Assembly: GCA_016703265.1 (NCBI GenBank)
Contig: JADJCK010000001.1
Location: 124,001 to 188,000 of the forward strand
DNA: 64,000 nt
DNA from: a bacterium
Lineage (GTDB): Bacteria > Krumholzibacteriota > Krumholzibacteriia > LZORAL124-64-63
Direction: 5' to 3'
Part shown: in pieces, positions 35,367 through 44,492 of the stretch
How positions within the stretch are numbered: position 1 is the first letter of the stretch
Layout: every line of letters starts with the position of its first letter
Made by a program: the position numbers and the translations under genes
The notes under the pieces: model-generated
What the model was told of the DNA's origin: nothing
The model's database searches: none
What the model saw: the letters and a program-made list of their open reading frames with translations, nothing else

Positions 35367-35870
35367 ATGAGCAACGGACTTTTCGGGGCCATCCGCATCA
35401 GCGCCTCGGGCCTGCGCGGCCAGCGCATGAAGATGGACGTCGTGGCCAGGAACCTGGCCAACGCCGAGACCACGCAGACGGCGGAGGGCACGCCCTACCG
35501 GCGCCAGCGCGCGGTGTTCGAGGAAGTGCTCGGCGAGAAGGTCAAGACGCACGAGACCCTGCTCGGCCGCGACGAGGACAGCCGGCTGTCGCGCACCCAC
35601 CCCGCGCACATGCTCGAGACGGTGGGCAGGGCCGAGCTGCCCGGCGGCGGGATCGGCGCCGAGGTGTCCGTGGCGCCCGACGCCTCCGAGTTCCGGGTGA
35701 TCTACGATCCGGGGCATCCGGATGCCGACGAGGGCGGCTACGTGCTGATGCCCAACGTGAACCCGATCACCGAGATGGTGGACATGATCACGGCGAGCCG
35801 GGCCTACGAGGCCAACGTCAGCGCCGTCCAGTCGTCCAAGGACATGTTCAGCGACGCGCTGAAGATCTAG
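35367..35870 (+). CDS. flgC: Flagellar basal-body rod protein FlgC
   Basis: The product is 167 aa. AIRISASGLRGQRMKMDVVARNLANAETTQTAEGTPYRRQ carries the FlgC signature (ARNLANAxTT...G-PYRRQ), and PNVNPITEMVDMITASRAYEANVSAVQSSKDMFSDALKI is its typical C terminus. It is slightly longer than usual (about 135-150) by an insertion in the middle. AAGGAGAAG precedes the ATG. Confidence 0.95.
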   Translation: MSNGLFGAIRISASGLRGQRMKMDVVARNLANAETTQTAEGTPYRRQRAVFEEVLGEKVKTHETLLGRDEDSRLSRTHPAHMLETVGRAELPGGGIGAEVSVAPDASEFRVIYDPGHPDADEGGYVLMPNVNPITEMVDMITASRAYEANVSAVQSSKDMFSDALKI

Positions 35871-35897
35871 CGGCAGGCCGCGCAAAGGGGGTTCCCG

Positions 35898-36203
35898 ATG
35901 GCTGTGGACACGATCAAGGCACTGGGCTCCATCGACCCGAGGGCCGCGCACGGGGCGGTCCCCGTGGCCCCGGCGACCGGTGGCGGCGGCTTCCAGGAGC
36001 AGTTCCTGAAGGCCCTCGAGAAGGTGGACAGCCTCCAGCAGGTCAGCAACGACACGCTGGACGGAATGATCAGCGGACGGGTCACCGAGACCCATGACGT
36101 GATGATCGCGGCCCGCGAGTCGCAGTTGGCCTTCGAGTTGCTGTTGGAGGTCCGCAACAAGCTCCTGGAATCGTATCAGGAGATCATGCGGACGCAGGTT
36201 TGA
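35898..36203 (+). CDS. fliE: Flagellar hook-basal body protein FliE
   Basis: The product is 101 aa. The C-terminal two-thirds match FliE: FQEQFLKALEKVDSLQQVSNDTLDGMISGRVTETHDVMIAARESQLAFELLLEVRNKLLESYQEIMRTQV, with the conserved HDVMIA and the QEIMR-Q-V ending. FliE joins the MS ring to the rod. It lies in the usual flgB-flgC-fliE-fliF order. Confidence 0.95.
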   Translation: MAVDTIKALGSIDPRAAHGAVPVAPATGGGGFQEQFLKALEKVDSLQQVSNDTLDGMISGRVTETHDVMIAARESQLAFELLLEVRNKLLESYQEIMRTQV

Positions 36204-36235
36204 CCGCTAGCCCATGACGGAGCCGAGGTAAAGGC

Positions 36236-37795
36236 GTGGACGGATTCAAGCAGCTGACTGACAACCTTAAGGCCAGGCTTGGTGAACTTTCGTTCAACCA
36301 GAAGGCCCTGCTGGGTGTCGTCGCGGTCGCCGGCATCATCAGCGTCGCCGTTTTCAGCCTGTGGCTGCAAAAGGAAGACAAGGCCGTCCTGTATTCCAAC
36401 CTGAGCCCCGAGGATGCGGCCGCCGCGCTCGAGGAACTGGCCAAGCAGGACATCCCGACCGAGCTGAAGAACGGCGGGGGCACCATCCTCGTGCCCGAGA
36501 GCATGGTCGCGCGCCTGCGCATCGAGCTGGCCGGCAAGGGCGTCGTCTCCAACGGCCCGATCGGCTTCGAGATCTTCGACGGCAAGCAGTACGGGCTGAC
36601 CGAGTTCCTGCAGAACGTCAACTTCAAGCGCGCCCTCGAGGGCGAGCTGACCAAGTCCATCGAGACCTTCCAGGGCATCCAGTCGGCGCGCGTGCACCTG
36701 GTGCTGCCGCAGCCTTCGATCTTCAAGAAGAACGATCCCGGCGCCACCGCCAGCGTCGTCCTGCGGCTCGGCCGCGGGGCCAAGCTCAACGAGGCGCAGA
36801 TCGCCGGCATCCAGGCGCTGGTCGCCGGCAGCGTCGAGAACATGGCCGTCGAATCGGTGGCCGTCATCGACCAGACCGGCAAGGTGCTCTCGGCCGCCGT
36901 GTCCGACGAGGAGACCGGGCGCTCCGAGACCCAGCTGGCGCTGCGAAAGGACGTCGAGGACTACCTGACCGAGAAGGCCGGCTCGATGCTGGACAAGGTG
37001 CTGGGCGCCGGCCGCTCCATCGTGCGCGTGGATGCCACCCTGAACTTCGAGAAGATCACGCGCGAGCGCGAGATCTACGACCCGGCCTCGACCGTGGTCC
37101 GCAGCGAGGTCCGGAACGAGGAAGTCGACCCGTCGACCGGCGGCACCACCGAGAACAGCACGACCAACTACGAGATCAACCGGACAGTCGAACACATCGT
37201 GGGGCAGACGGGCGGCATCAGCACCCTGTCGGTCTCGGTGTTCGTCGATGGGCACTACGAGCCCGCACCCGGCGGCGAGGGTGAGCCGACGTACACCCCG
37301 CTGACCGAGGACGAGCTGGGCCAGCTGCGGCGCATCGTGCAGACCGCGGTGGGCCTGAACGCCATGCGCGGCGACCAGATCGAGGTCGTCAACATGCAGT
37401 TCCGGCAGATGGAAGAGCCCGCCGGCGCCACGCCGCTCACCGACTGGATGGGCCTGGTGACCGAGTACGGCGGCAAGGTGCTGCTGGTGGTCATGCTCCT
37501 GGTCATGGCGCTGAGCGTGCGCCGCACCCTGGGCAAGCTGGTGACCGGCGGCGAGGCGACCGGCGGCAAGGCGGCGGTCGCCGCGGCCCGCGCCGGTACT
37601 CCGGCCCGCGGTGCGCCGGCAGTGCCGGCCGAGGAACTCGAGCACTTCGACGGTATCCCCGACCTGAACGACCAGGTCATGGGCGATATCCGGGACTACG
37701 CGGCGGACAATCCGGAGCGGGTGGCCGAGGTCATCCAGAGCTGGATCCGGGAGATCGACCTCTCCGGCAACAGCCGGGAAGCGGTGGGTAACTGA
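36236..37795 (+). CDS. fliF: Flagellar MS-ring protein FliF
   Basis: The product is 519 aa from GTG at 36236 (GAGGTAAAG upstream). One membrane helix lies near the N terminus (GVVAVAGIISVAVFSLWL) and one near residue 410 (LLVVMLLVMALSV). Between them are the YscJ/FliF ring domains, with LYSNLSPEDAAAALEEL, FQGIQSARVHLVLPQPSIF, VVLRLGRGAKL and FEKITREREIYDPASTVVRSE. The C-terminal tail (FDGIPDLNDQVMGDIRDYAADNPERVAEVIQSWI) is the FliG-binding segment. It builds the inner-membrane ring of the motor. Confidence 0.96.
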   Translation: MDGFKQLTDNLKARLGELSFNQKALLGVVAVAGIISVAVFSLWLQKEDKAVLYSNLSPEDAAAALEELAKQDIPTELKNGGGTILVPESMVARLRIELAGKGVVSNGPIGFEIFDGKQYGLTEFLQNVNFKRALEGELTKSIETFQGIQSARVHLVLPQPSIFKKNDPGATASVVLRLGRGAKLNEAQIAGIQALVAGSVENMAVESVAVIDQTGKVLSAAVSDEETGRSETQLALRKDVEDYLTEKAGSMLDKVLGAGRSIVRVDATLNFEKITREREIYDPASTVVRSEVRNEEVDPSTGGTTENSTTNYEINRTVEHIVGQTGGISTLSVSVFVDGHYEPAPGGEGEPTYTPLTEDELGQLRRIVQTAVGLNAMRGDQIEVVNMQFRQMEEPAGATPLTDWMGLVTEYGGKVLLVVMLLVMALSVRRTLGKLVTGGEATGGKAAVAAARAGTPARGAPAVPAEELEHFDGIPDLNDQVMGDIRDYAADNPERVAEVIQSWIREIDLSGNSREAVGN

Positions 37796-37796
37796 C

Positions 37797-38798
37797 GTGA
37801 AGCAGCAGTCGGTACGCAAGGCCGCGGTCTTCCTGATGTCGCTGGGGCCTGATGTGGCAGGCCGCGTGATGGCAAAGCTGCCCGAATCCATGGTGGAAGA
37901 GCTGACCCACAACATCGCCTCCATCGGCCATGTCACGTTCGAGGAGAAGAAGAAGGTCCTCAGCGAGTTCATCAAGATGAGCAGCCAGATCTCGGGCATC
38001 GGCTTCGGCGGCGAAGAGACCGCGAAGCAGATCCTCGAGGCCGGCTTCGGCACCCACAAGGCCACGTCGCTGCTCAGCCGCGTCACGAGCTATAGCGAGA
38101 TCAACAACTTCGAGAGCTTGCGCGCCGTCGATCCGCTGACGATCGCGAACTACCTGAAGAACGAGCACCCGCAGACGATCGCGGTCGTTCTCGCGCACAT
38201 GGACCCGCGCAGCAGCGGCCCGATCCTGCAGCTGCTTCCGGCCGAGATGCAGGGGACCGTCGCCCACCGCATGGCGGTGCTCGAGGCGCCGCATCCCGAG
38301 ACGCTCAAGGCCGTCGAGAAGGTGCTGGCCGGCCAGCTCCAGGGCGAGGTTGCGGCCAAGGATTCGAAGTACGGCGGCAAGAAGCAGGTGGCGGAGATCC
38401 TCAACGAGATCGAGCGCGAGGTCTGGCAGGAGATCCTGGACGAGATGCGCGAGATCGACGACGAGGTGGCCAACGAGGTGAACAACCTCATGTTCGTGTT
38501 CGAGGACGTCGTCCTGATGAGCGACCAGCACATCCAGGAAGTCCTCAAGGAGATCGACGGCAAGGAACTGACGATGGCGCTGAAGGGCGCCACCGACGAG
38601 ATCCGGCGGAAGGTCTTCAAGAACATGTCCAAGCGCGCCGGCGAGGGCATCCAGGAGGACATGGAACTGATGGGGGCGGTCAAGCTCTCCGAGGTCCAGG
38701 AAGCCCAGCAGCGCGTCGTGGAAGTCATCCGGAGCCTGGAGGAAGCCGGCACCATCACCCTCGGCAAGGGCGGCAAGGATGCAGAAATGGTGTCCTGA
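37797..38798 (+). CDS. fliG: Flagellar motor switch protein FliG
   Basis: The product is 333 aa from GTG at 37797, one base after the fliF stop. The N domain (VRKAAVFLMSLGPDVAGRVMAKL) binds FliF, the middle has the EHPQTIAVVLAHMDP armadillo segment with the EHPQTIA hallmark, and the C-terminal domain has VLKEIDGKELTMALKGATDEIRRKVFKNMSKRAGEGIQEDMELMG with the charged torque helix. It is the rotor component that meets the stator; no stator genes are in this window. Confidence 0.97.
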   Translation: MKQQSVRKAAVFLMSLGPDVAGRVMAKLPESMVEELTHNIASIGHVTFEEKKKVLSEFIKMSSQISGIGFGGEETAKQILEAGFGTHKATSLLSRVTSYSEINNFESLRAVDPLTIANYLKNEHPQTIAVVLAHMDPRSSGPILQLLPAEMQGTVAHRMAVLEAPHPETLKAVEKVLAGQLQGEVAAKDSKYGGKKQVAEILNEIEREVWQEILDEMREIDDEVANEVNNLMFVFEDVVLMSDQHIQEVLKEIDGKELTMALKGATDEIRRKVFKNMSKRAGEGIQEDMELMGAVKLSEVQEAQQRVVEVIRSLEEAGTITLGKGGKDAEMVS

Positions 38799-39522
38799 GC
38801 CGTTCGCGGCTGTCGACGGGCCGGCCTCGCCGGCAGCAGGGCTCGTGTTCCGGGGAACCGACGGCGCCGCCACCGCGGCGGATGCCGCCGTCGAGGGCGA
38901 ACCGCTCCAGTTCCAGGGCGAGACCGGGTATACCGACCCTCATTCCCTGCTGGCCACGCTGACGCGGCGTGAACGCGCCGACCTGTACGAACTGGCCGAG
39001 CAGGACGTGGCCGGCACCTACGAGGAGCGCCAGAAGTCGCTGGCGGACACGTTCGCCTCCCAGTTGGCCGAGTCGAAGCAGGAGGCCGCCGCGAGCCTCG
39101 CGTCATGGACCCGCGATCTCGAGACGGTGGTGCAGGCCGATCTTTCGGCGGCGGCCGCCGGCGCCGCGCGGCTTGCCATCCGGATCGCCGAGAAGATCGT
39201 GCGCGGTTCGGTGGCCGTCGACCATGCCGTGCTCACCCGCGCCATCGAGACGATCCTGTTCAAGCAGCAGGCCGCCGAACCGTTGCAGGTGTTTGTCAGC
39301 CCTCGCGACGCCGTCTGGCTGGCAGACCAGTCCGGGCTTCGCGAACGCCTCAACATCGCCGTCGTGTCCGACGATCGCCGCCTGGCCGACGGCGACTGCC
39401 GTGTCCGTTCCGATGGTCGCGAATGGGACCTGACCATTGCCGGCCAGCTGGAAGTGCTGGCGGAAATCATCGAGGAAGCCGTGAGCACGCGCGCCGGCGA
39501 CTCCCTTGGCGGCCAGCCATGA
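38779..39522 (+). CDS. fliH: Flagellar export ATPase regulator FliH
   Basis: The product is 247 aa; its start lies 20 bp inside fliG. The N-terminal 60 residues are Ala/Gly-rich, then a long helix (LTRRERADLYELAEQDVAGTYEERQKSLADTFASQLAESKQE) of the FliH coiled coil, and a globular C-terminal domain (LAIRIAEKIVRGSVAVDHAVLTRAIETIL, RVRSDGREWDLTIAGQLEVLAEII). It holds the ATPase FliI, which is encoded next with a 4-bp overlap. The family is poorly conserved; order and helix pattern carry the call. Confidence 0.88.
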   Translation: MQKWCPEPFAAVDGPASPAAGLVFRGTDGAATAADAAVEGEPLQFQGETGYTDPHSLLATLTRRERADLYELAEQDVAGTYEERQKSLADTFASQLAESKQEAAASLASWTRDLETVVQADLSAAAAGAARLAIRIAEKIVRGSVAVDHAVLTRAIETILFKQQAAEPLQVFVSPRDAVWLADQSGLRERLNIAVVSDDRRLADGDCRVRSDGREWDLTIAGQLEVLAEIIEEAVSTRAGDSLGGQP

Positions 39523-40961
39523 GTCTCGACTGGGCCGATCTCGAGGATCGGCTGCGCCTGGCCGACCCCGGCCGCGCGGTGGGGCGCGTGGCGAATCTCG
39601 TCGGCATGATCGTCGAGGTGGCCGACCTCGGCGCGCCCGTCGGTTCCCTGTGCCGCATCGAGACCGGGCGCCAGGGGGCTCCCGTGCTTTGCGAAGTCGT
39701 CGGTTTCCGCGACGACCGCCTGCTGGTGATGCCCTACCAGGAGGCCCGCGGGATCGCCCCGGGCTGCCGGGCGACGATCCTGGCCAGCCATCTCACCGTC
39801 CCGGTCGGTCCGGCGCTGCTGGGTCGCGTGGTCGACGGGCTCGGGCGCCCGCTAGACGGCGGCCCCGGCCTCGGCTCGCTGCCGCGCGTAAAGCTGGGCG
39901 GGACACCGCCGAGCGCCATGCACCGACGTCGCGTGACCGACGCCGTCTCGACCGGCATCCGCTCCATCGACAGCATGATCACGACGGCCCGCGGCCAGCG
40001 CATGGGCATCTTTGCCGGCAGCGGCGTGGGCAAGTCCGTGTTGATGGGCATGCTGGCCCGGCAGGCCCGCGTCGACGTCAACGTCCTGGCGCTCATCGGC
40101 GAGCGCGGCCGCGAGGTCCGTGAGTTCATCGAGCGCGACCTGGGCCCCGAAGGCCTGGCGCGCAGCGTGGTGGTGGTCGTCACCTCGGACGAGAGCGCCG
40201 TGATGCGCGCGAAGGGCGCCGACACGGCCATGACGATCGCCGAGCAGTTCCGGGACAGCGACCACGAAGTGCTGTTCATGATGGATTCGGCCACCCGCTA
40301 TGCCATGGCCCTGCGCGAAATCGGCTTGGCGGCGGGCGAGCCGCCCACGACCAAGGGCTATCCGCCGTCCACGTTCGCCGCGTTGCCCCGCCTTTGCGAA
40401 CGCGCCGGCTGGTCCGAGGTCAACGCGATGACCGCCTTCTTCACGGTACTGATCGAGGGCGACGACATCCACGACCCCGTGGGCGATGCCATGCGCTCGA
40501 TCCTCGACGGCCACGTGATGCTCAGCCGCGATCTGGCCCGCCAGCACCATTACCCCGCCGTCGACGTGCTCGGCAGCGTGAGCCGTCTGCGGAGCGACAT
40601 CGTCGAGGCGCCCGACCGCGAAGCCGGCGCCCGCCTCATGCAGTGGCTGAAGACGCTGGAGGACAACCGCGACCTGGTCAACATCGGGGCCTACGTGGCC
40701 GGCGCCGACCCGGTGCTGGACGAGGCCCTGGCCCGCGAGAAGGACATCCGCGCCTTCCTGAAGCAGGACGTGCTGGAGTCGACCAACGTCGAGGCCAGCC
40801 TGGCCGGCCTGCGGCAATTGACGGGCATTAAAGCGCCCGCGGCCGCCGCGCCTGCCGCCACATCACCGGCAGCGAAGCCCGCGGCAGCGAAGCCGGCGCC
40901 TGCCAGGCCGACGACAGCCAGGCTGACGGCGCCGGGCACACGGACATCCGGGACGGCGTGA
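39519..40961 (+). CDS. fliI: Flagellar type III export ATPase FliI
   Basis: The product is 480 aa. Walker A GSGVGKS with K172, then NVLALIGERGREVREFIE, Walker B region VLFMMDSATRYAMALREIGLAAGEPP, GYPPSTFAALPRLCERAG and SRDLARQHHYPAVDVLGSVSR are all classic FliI. The last 45 residues are an Ala/Pro-rich extension (KAPAAAAPAATSPAAKPAAAK) not found in most homologues. It powers loading of export substrates together with FliH and FliJ, encoded on either side. Start ATG at 39519 overlaps the fliH stop. Confidence 0.97.
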   Translation: MSLDWADLEDRLRLADPGRAVGRVANLVGMIVEVADLGAPVGSLCRIETGRQGAPVLCEVVGFRDDRLLVMPYQEARGIAPGCRATILASHLTVPVGPALLGRVVDGLGRPLDGGPGLGSLPRVKLGGTPPSAMHRRRVTDAVSTGIRSIDSMITTARGQRMGIFAGSGVGKSVLMGMLARQARVDVNVLALIGERGREVREFIERDLGPEGLARSVVVVVTSDESAVMRAKGADTAMTIAEQFRDSDHEVLFMMDSATRYAMALREIGLAAGEPPTTKGYPPSTFAALPRLCERAGWSEVNAMTAFFTVLIEGDDIHDPVGDAMRSILDGHVMLSRDLARQHHYPAVDVLGSVSRLRSDIVEAPDREAGARLMQWLKTLEDNRDLVNIGAYVAGADPVLDEALAREKDIRAFLKQDVLESTNVEASLAGLRQLTGIKAPAAAAPAATSPAAKPAAAKPAPARPTTARLTAPGTRTSGTA

Positions 40962-40962
40962 C

Positions 40963-41421
40963 ATGCCCTTCCGCTTCCGCCTCGAGAAGGTCCTGAAGGT
41001 CCGCCAGCGGGTGCTGGAACAGCGTACGCGCGAGGTGGCCGAGGCCGATCGCGCCCGCCAGGCCTGCCTGGACCGCGAAGCCGCCGTGGCTGAAGCGTAC
41101 CGGAGCGTCAGCGAGGCCGAGCCCGCCGCCAATGGCGCCCTGCTGGATGTGCGCGACCTGGCCGAGCAGGCCCTGCGCCTGCGGCGCCTGGGCGAACTGC
41201 GGCTCGAAGCGGCCCGCGCCACGCTGGCCGCCACCATTGAACTGGACCAGCAGCGCCAGCGGTTGACCGCAGCCTGGCGCGATGTCGAGGTGCTCCGGAA
41301 GCTGGAACAGCGCCGGCGTGACCAGTGGGACGAGGAACAGCGGCGCGACGAGAGTCGCCGGCTGGACGAGGTCGGCGGCATCCGGGCCGACCGGCTGCGA
41401 CGGTCAAAGGTTTCCTCCTGA
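40963..41421 (+). CDS. fliJ: Flagellar export protein FliJ
   Basis: The product is 152 aa, a long antiparallel coiled coil: MPFRFRLEKVLKVRQRVLEQRTREVAEADRARQACLDRE and LDQQRQRLTAAWRDVEVLRKLEQRRRDQWDEEQRRDESRRLDEVG. FRLEKVLKVR at the start and LRKLEQRRRDQW near the end match FliJ. It turns the export gate ATPase into an exchanger of chaperones. It follows fliI by 1 bp. The 190 bp after it hold a sigma54 promoter candidate. Confidence 0.92.
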   Translation: MPFRFRLEKVLKVRQRVLEQRTREVAEADRARQACLDREAAVAEAYRSVSEAEPAANGALLDVRDLAEQALRLRRLGELRLEAARATLAATIELDQQRQRLTAAWRDVEVLRKLEQRRRDQWDEEQRRDESRRLDEVGGIRADRLRRSKVSS

Positions 41422-41543
41422 GCGGCACGAACTGCCGCCGGGCCCCGGACGGAACGGCCGGCATAGGGCCCGGACCGTCCCGAAACAGCGGCCGCGGGCC
41501 GCATTGGCGGCGTTTCGCGGCGATAAGCGTCGCAGGCGCCGAT

Positions 41544-41559
41544 GGGAACGGACGTTGCG
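41544..41559 (+). promoter_or_regulatory. Sigma54 promoter candidate before the MotE-like gene
   Basis: GGGAACG, four bases, TTGCG: GG 41545-41546 and GC 41557-41558, 10 apart; one mismatch in GGCAC. Start predicted near 41570, about 42 nt before the next ATG. It could give extra expression of the fliK-flgD-flgE section. Confidence 0.45.
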
Positions 41560-41611
41560 AGTGGGATCGGAGCCGTCGGCCGCTGGCGAGCGAACTTGAG
41601 GGGAATTCGGC

Positions 41612-42136
41612 ATGAAGAGCGTCCTGATCATCTCCGCACTGACCTTCGCCCTGATCTTCGGGGGCGTCATGCTGCTCAGCACCCAGATGAAGCAGGCGGC
41701 CGCCCCCGTGAGCGGGCCCGAATTGACGGCGACCGACTACGAGGGCGCCGAGCGCGTCTTTCGCGACATGCAGATCGAGCGGGACCGGATCCAGCAGGAG
41801 CGCGAGGAACTCGCCACGCTGCGGCAGGCAACGTCCGCCCAGCAGGTCATCCTGGTGCAGGAACGCGAGCAGCTGCTCGAGGTGATCCGCCAGCTCGAGG
41901 CACGCCAGAAGGTCTACGCCGAGGAACGCGACCAGTCAGCGGCCAAGCTGGCGAAGATGTACGAAGCCATGAAGCCGGCCCAGGCGGCGCCGATCATCAG
42001 CGCCCTCGAACTCGAGATCATCCTCGACATCATGGGGCGGATGAAAGAGCGCCCGGCGGCGAAGATCCTGGCGCACATGGACGCCGGCCTGGCCGCCCAG
42101 GTCAGCACACGCATGAGCCTGCGGGGGGAAAGCTGA
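41612..42136 (+). CDS. MotE-like protein with MgtE N-terminal (FliG-like) domain
   Basis: The product is 174 aa. A membrane helix at 4-22 (VLIISALTFALIFGGVMLL) anchors it; a coiled coil (about 45-115, RDMQIERDRIQQEREELATLRQ, LLEVIRQLEARQKVYAEERDQSAAKL) leads to a short C-terminal domain, ALELEIILDIMGRMKERPAAKILAHMDAGLAAQVSTRMS, the MgtE intracellular repeat also found in FliG. Proteins of this design sit between fliJ and fliK in many bacteria, and one, MotE of Rhizobium, stabilises the stator partner MotC in the periplasm. GAGGGG precedes the ATG. Its stop overlaps the fliK start (TGATG). Confidence 0.85.
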   Translation: MKSVLIISALTFALIFGGVMLLSTQMKQAAAPVSGPELTATDYEGAERVFRDMQIERDRIQQEREELATLRQATSAQQVILVQEREQLLEVIRQLEARQKVYAEERDQSAAKLAKMYEAMKPAQAAPIISALELEIILDIMGRMKERPAAKILAHMDAGLAAQVSTRMSLRGES

Positions 42137-43791
42137 TGGATGCCGCCCTTCTCGGACTGGTGCCCGCGGCCACGCGCCCGGCCGCCGGCGCCCCGCGCAG
42201 CGCGAATGCAGCCGAGGTCGAGGCCGCCGGGTCGGCGTTCGCCGGCATCCTCGCCGCCGTCCCGGCCACGCCGGCGACCGAGACCACGGGCGCGGTGAAC
42301 GGCGTGCCCGGTGTCACGATGTCGAAGGGCGCAGCTGCCGTCGTCGCCGCCATGGTCAACGCGCCCGACACGACCGCGCAGGCCCCGCTGCCTGGGCTGG
42401 AAGTCGCCGGTGCGACGGCCGAGGCTCCCGCAACCGCCGCAGGCCAGCTCGTTCCCGCTGCCGCCGGCGTGCAGGCGCCGACCGTTGCTGCCGCCACCGG
42501 CACCGCCATGACGCCGATCGTTGCCGTGGATCCGGCTGCAGGCCCGGCCGGAATCGTCGTCTCGAGCGGTGCGGCCACGCCGGCGACGGAAGCGGCCGCG
42601 GCCGTGCCTGCCGGGCAGCCTGTGTCCGACGCCGTCCCCGCGCCGGTCTCCGTGCCGGTGGCGCCGACCGCCGCCCCGGCCGCCACGGCCGCGGCTGCGC
42701 CTGCGACCACCGACCAGGTTTCGGTGCTGCCGGCTGACGACGCCGCCCTGGCGCAGGCGCAGCCCGCACCGGCGGACGAAGCCGCGGCAGCCGGCAGCGC
42801 ACTGGCCGGACGCGAGCCCGTGGATGCCGGCGCGCCGGTAACGGTGACCGATGCCGCCATCGCCGACGTCGACAACGCCGGCGTCGAGACCGCCGCCATC
42901 GAAGCGGCCGCAGTCGAGCAGGACCTGCCCGAAGGCGAAGAGTCCGCGACTGCCGACGATGACAGCCACCGGGATGCCGAAACGTCGGATGCCGAAACGT
43001 CGGATGCCCAGGCGTCGGATGCGGAAACCGGGACACACGATCCCGCATCCCGCCAGCCGGTGACCCTGCCCTTCGCCGTGACCCAGGCGGCATTGCAGAG
43101 CTACGCGAAGGTGAGCGCGTTGGGCCACCAGGACGCGAGCGCTCTCGACGCCGGCCAGCAGAAGGCTGCCGGTGAAGCCGCCGCACAGGGACGCCCGGCG
43201 GCCTTTGCCGCCACCGTGGACCGCGCCCTGGCGGCACTGGCGATGGCCACGCTCGGTGACGGCGAAGCGCCGGCAGTGAACACGAACTCCCTCGGCACGC
43301 CGCAGCGCGCCGACGGCGGACTGGCCGCCTCGATCCGCACCCAGGTTGCGGAACAGTTGACGCGCAGCCTGCTCGACCCCGCCGCCGAGCAGAAGCTGAC
43401 CATGCGCCTGCACCCGGAGAACCTGGGCCAGGTGGACGCCGAGTTCCACTCTGCAGGCGACCGCCTGACCGTGATCCTGCGGGCGAGCACGCCCGAGGCC
43501 GAGCAGGCGCTGCGTTCGGGCGCGCGCGAACTGACCGATTCCATCGTCGATCGTTCGGGACGCTTCCAGCACGTTGAAGTGCGCGTCGAGATGCGCGACG
43601 GCGCCACGCCGCGCCAGGATCGCACCGACGATCGTCAGCAGGACCAGAAGCAGGACGGCCGCCAGGATGGCCGCCAGGATGGACGACGTGAAGGCCGTGA
43701 AGAGGGGCGGGACCGCCGCCCCGGCAACGGCCGCGACGAGGCGAGCGCCGCTTGGGCGCGGGCCTGGGCCGATCTCGGGCAGGAGGGTTAG
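42136..43791 (+). CDS. fliK: Flagellar hook-length control protein FliK
   Basis: The product is 551 aa. About 380 residues are low-complexity Ala/Pro/Thr/Val, the export and ruler part, including the acidic repeat DAETSDAETSDAQASDAET at about 280-298. The C-terminal domain (about 425-510) is the FliK switch domain: EQKLTMRLHPENLGQVDAEFHSAGDRLTVILRASTPEAEQALRSG, with L-P-x-LG-x-[LV]-like core LHPENLGQV. The end is a charged tail with QDGR repeats (QDGRQDGRQDGRREGREEGR). It measures the hook and switches FlhB specificity. The following flgD starts 3 bp after its stop. Confidence 0.92.
   Translation: MDAALLGLVPAATRPAAGAPRSANAAEVEAAGSAFAGILAAVPATPATETTGAVNGVPGVTMSKGAAAVVAAMVNAPDTTAQAPLPGLEVAGATAEAPATAAGQLVPAAAGVQAPTVAAATGTAMTPIVAVDPAAGPAGIVVSSGAATPATEAAAAVPAGQPVSDAVPAPVSVPVAPTAAPAATAAAAPATTDQVSVLPADDAALAQAQPAPADEAAAAGSALAGREPVDAGAPVTVTDAAIADVDNAGVETAAIEAAAVEQDLPEGEESATADDDSHRDAETSDAETSDAQASDAETGTHDPASRQPVTLPFAVTQAALQSYAKVSALGHQDASALDAGQQKAAGEAAAQGRPAAFAATVDRALAALAMATLGDGEAPAVNTNSLGTPQRADGGLAASIRTQVAEQLTRSLLDPAAEQKLTMRLHPENLGQVDAEFHSAGDRLTVILRASTPEAEQALRSGARELTDSIVDRSGRFQHVEVRVEMRDGATPRQDRTDDRQQDQKQDGRQDGRQDGRREGREEGRDRRPGNGRDEASAAWARAWADLGQEG
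42973..43029 (+). repeat. 15-bp tandem repeat inside fliK
   Basis: Units starting GATGCCGAAACGTCG at 42973 and 42988, a diverged copy at 43003 and a partial one at 43018; each encodes D-A-x-x-S. The length is a multiple of three, so copy-number change would alter the ruler length without a frameshift. Confidence 0.85.
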
Positions 43792-43794
43792 ACC

Positions 43795-44445
43795 ATGCCG
43801 ATCGCCGGAATCACCGACGGGACCGGGGCCGTACTCGGCCAGGCCGGCCGCGACTACTCGCAGGTCAGCAAGCTCGACTTCATGACGCTGCTGGTCGCAC
43901 AGATCAAGAACCAGGACCCGACCAGTCCCATGGACAACGCGCAGTTCACCAGCCAGATCACGCAGTTCTCGATGCTCGAGCAGCTCGAGACCATGTCGCA
44001 GAGCATGGAGGACAACGTGGCGGTGGGCACGGCCATCAACAACACGGCGATGCTGGCGCTGGTCGGCCGCCAGGTGACCGTCGAGGGCAATGACGTGACG
44101 CTCACGGGCGGCACGGCCAACGAGAGCATGATTGCCGCCAGCGGCAACGGCAGGGCCACCATCAAGATCACGGACAGCAACGGCCGCGTGGTGCGCACCT
44201 ACGAGCAGGACATCACCAAGGGCCTCAACACCGTGACCTGGGACGGCAAGGCCGACGACGGCACCGTCGCCACCGACGGCGCCTACACGATCTCGGCCGA
44301 GGTCAAGGACAACAACGGCGAAGCCGTGAAATTCACGAACCTGATGACCGGCGCCGTGTCGGGCCTGCGCTACAGCGACAACCAGGCCGTCGTCATCGTG
44401 AACGGCGAGGAATTCTTCGTTTCGGAGATCTACAAGGTCAGCTGA
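43795..44445 (+). CDS. flgD: Flagellar hook capping protein FlgD
   Basis: The product is 216 aa. LDFMTLLVAQIKNQDPTSPMDNAQFTSQITQFSMLEQLETMSQSME is the conserved N-terminal FlgD segment; the C-terminal part has the FlgD Ig-like and tudor-like domains (ATIKITDSNGRVVRTYEQ, GLNTVTWDGKADDGTVATDGAYTISAE). FlgD caps the growing hook and is not part of the finished organelle. It directly precedes flgE. Confidence 0.95.
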   Translation: MPIAGITDGTGAVLGQAGRDYSQVSKLDFMTLLVAQIKNQDPTSPMDNAQFTSQITQFSMLEQLETMSQSMEDNVAVGTAINNTAMLALVGRQVTVEGNDVTLTGGTANESMIAASGNGRATIKITDSNGRVVRTYEQDITKGLNTVTWDGKADDGTVATDGAYTISAEVKDNNGEAVKFTNLMTGAVSGLRYSDNQAVVIVNGEEFFVSEIYKVS

Positions 44446-44451
44446 CGCGAC

Positions 44452-44469
44452 AGCCCCGGCAACGGGGCT
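44452..44469 (+). other. Small hairpin between flgD and flgE
   Basis: AGCCCCG (44452-44458), tetraloop GCAA, CGGGGCT (44463-44469). There is no T-run; it may tune flgE expression relative to flgD or protect processed mRNA. Confidence 0.4.
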
Positions 44470-44492
44470 TAAACGGAAACCGGGAGGAATCC

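Noticed and set aside
41519..41526. GGCGATAA as a sigma28 -10 box before the MotE-like gene
   Set aside because: Seven of eight bases match, but nothing like TAAAG or TCAAG lies 11-12 bases upstream.
42973..43029. CRISPR-like or mobile repeat
   Set aside because: It is an in-frame 15-bp repeat in a low-complexity part of fliK with no spacers.
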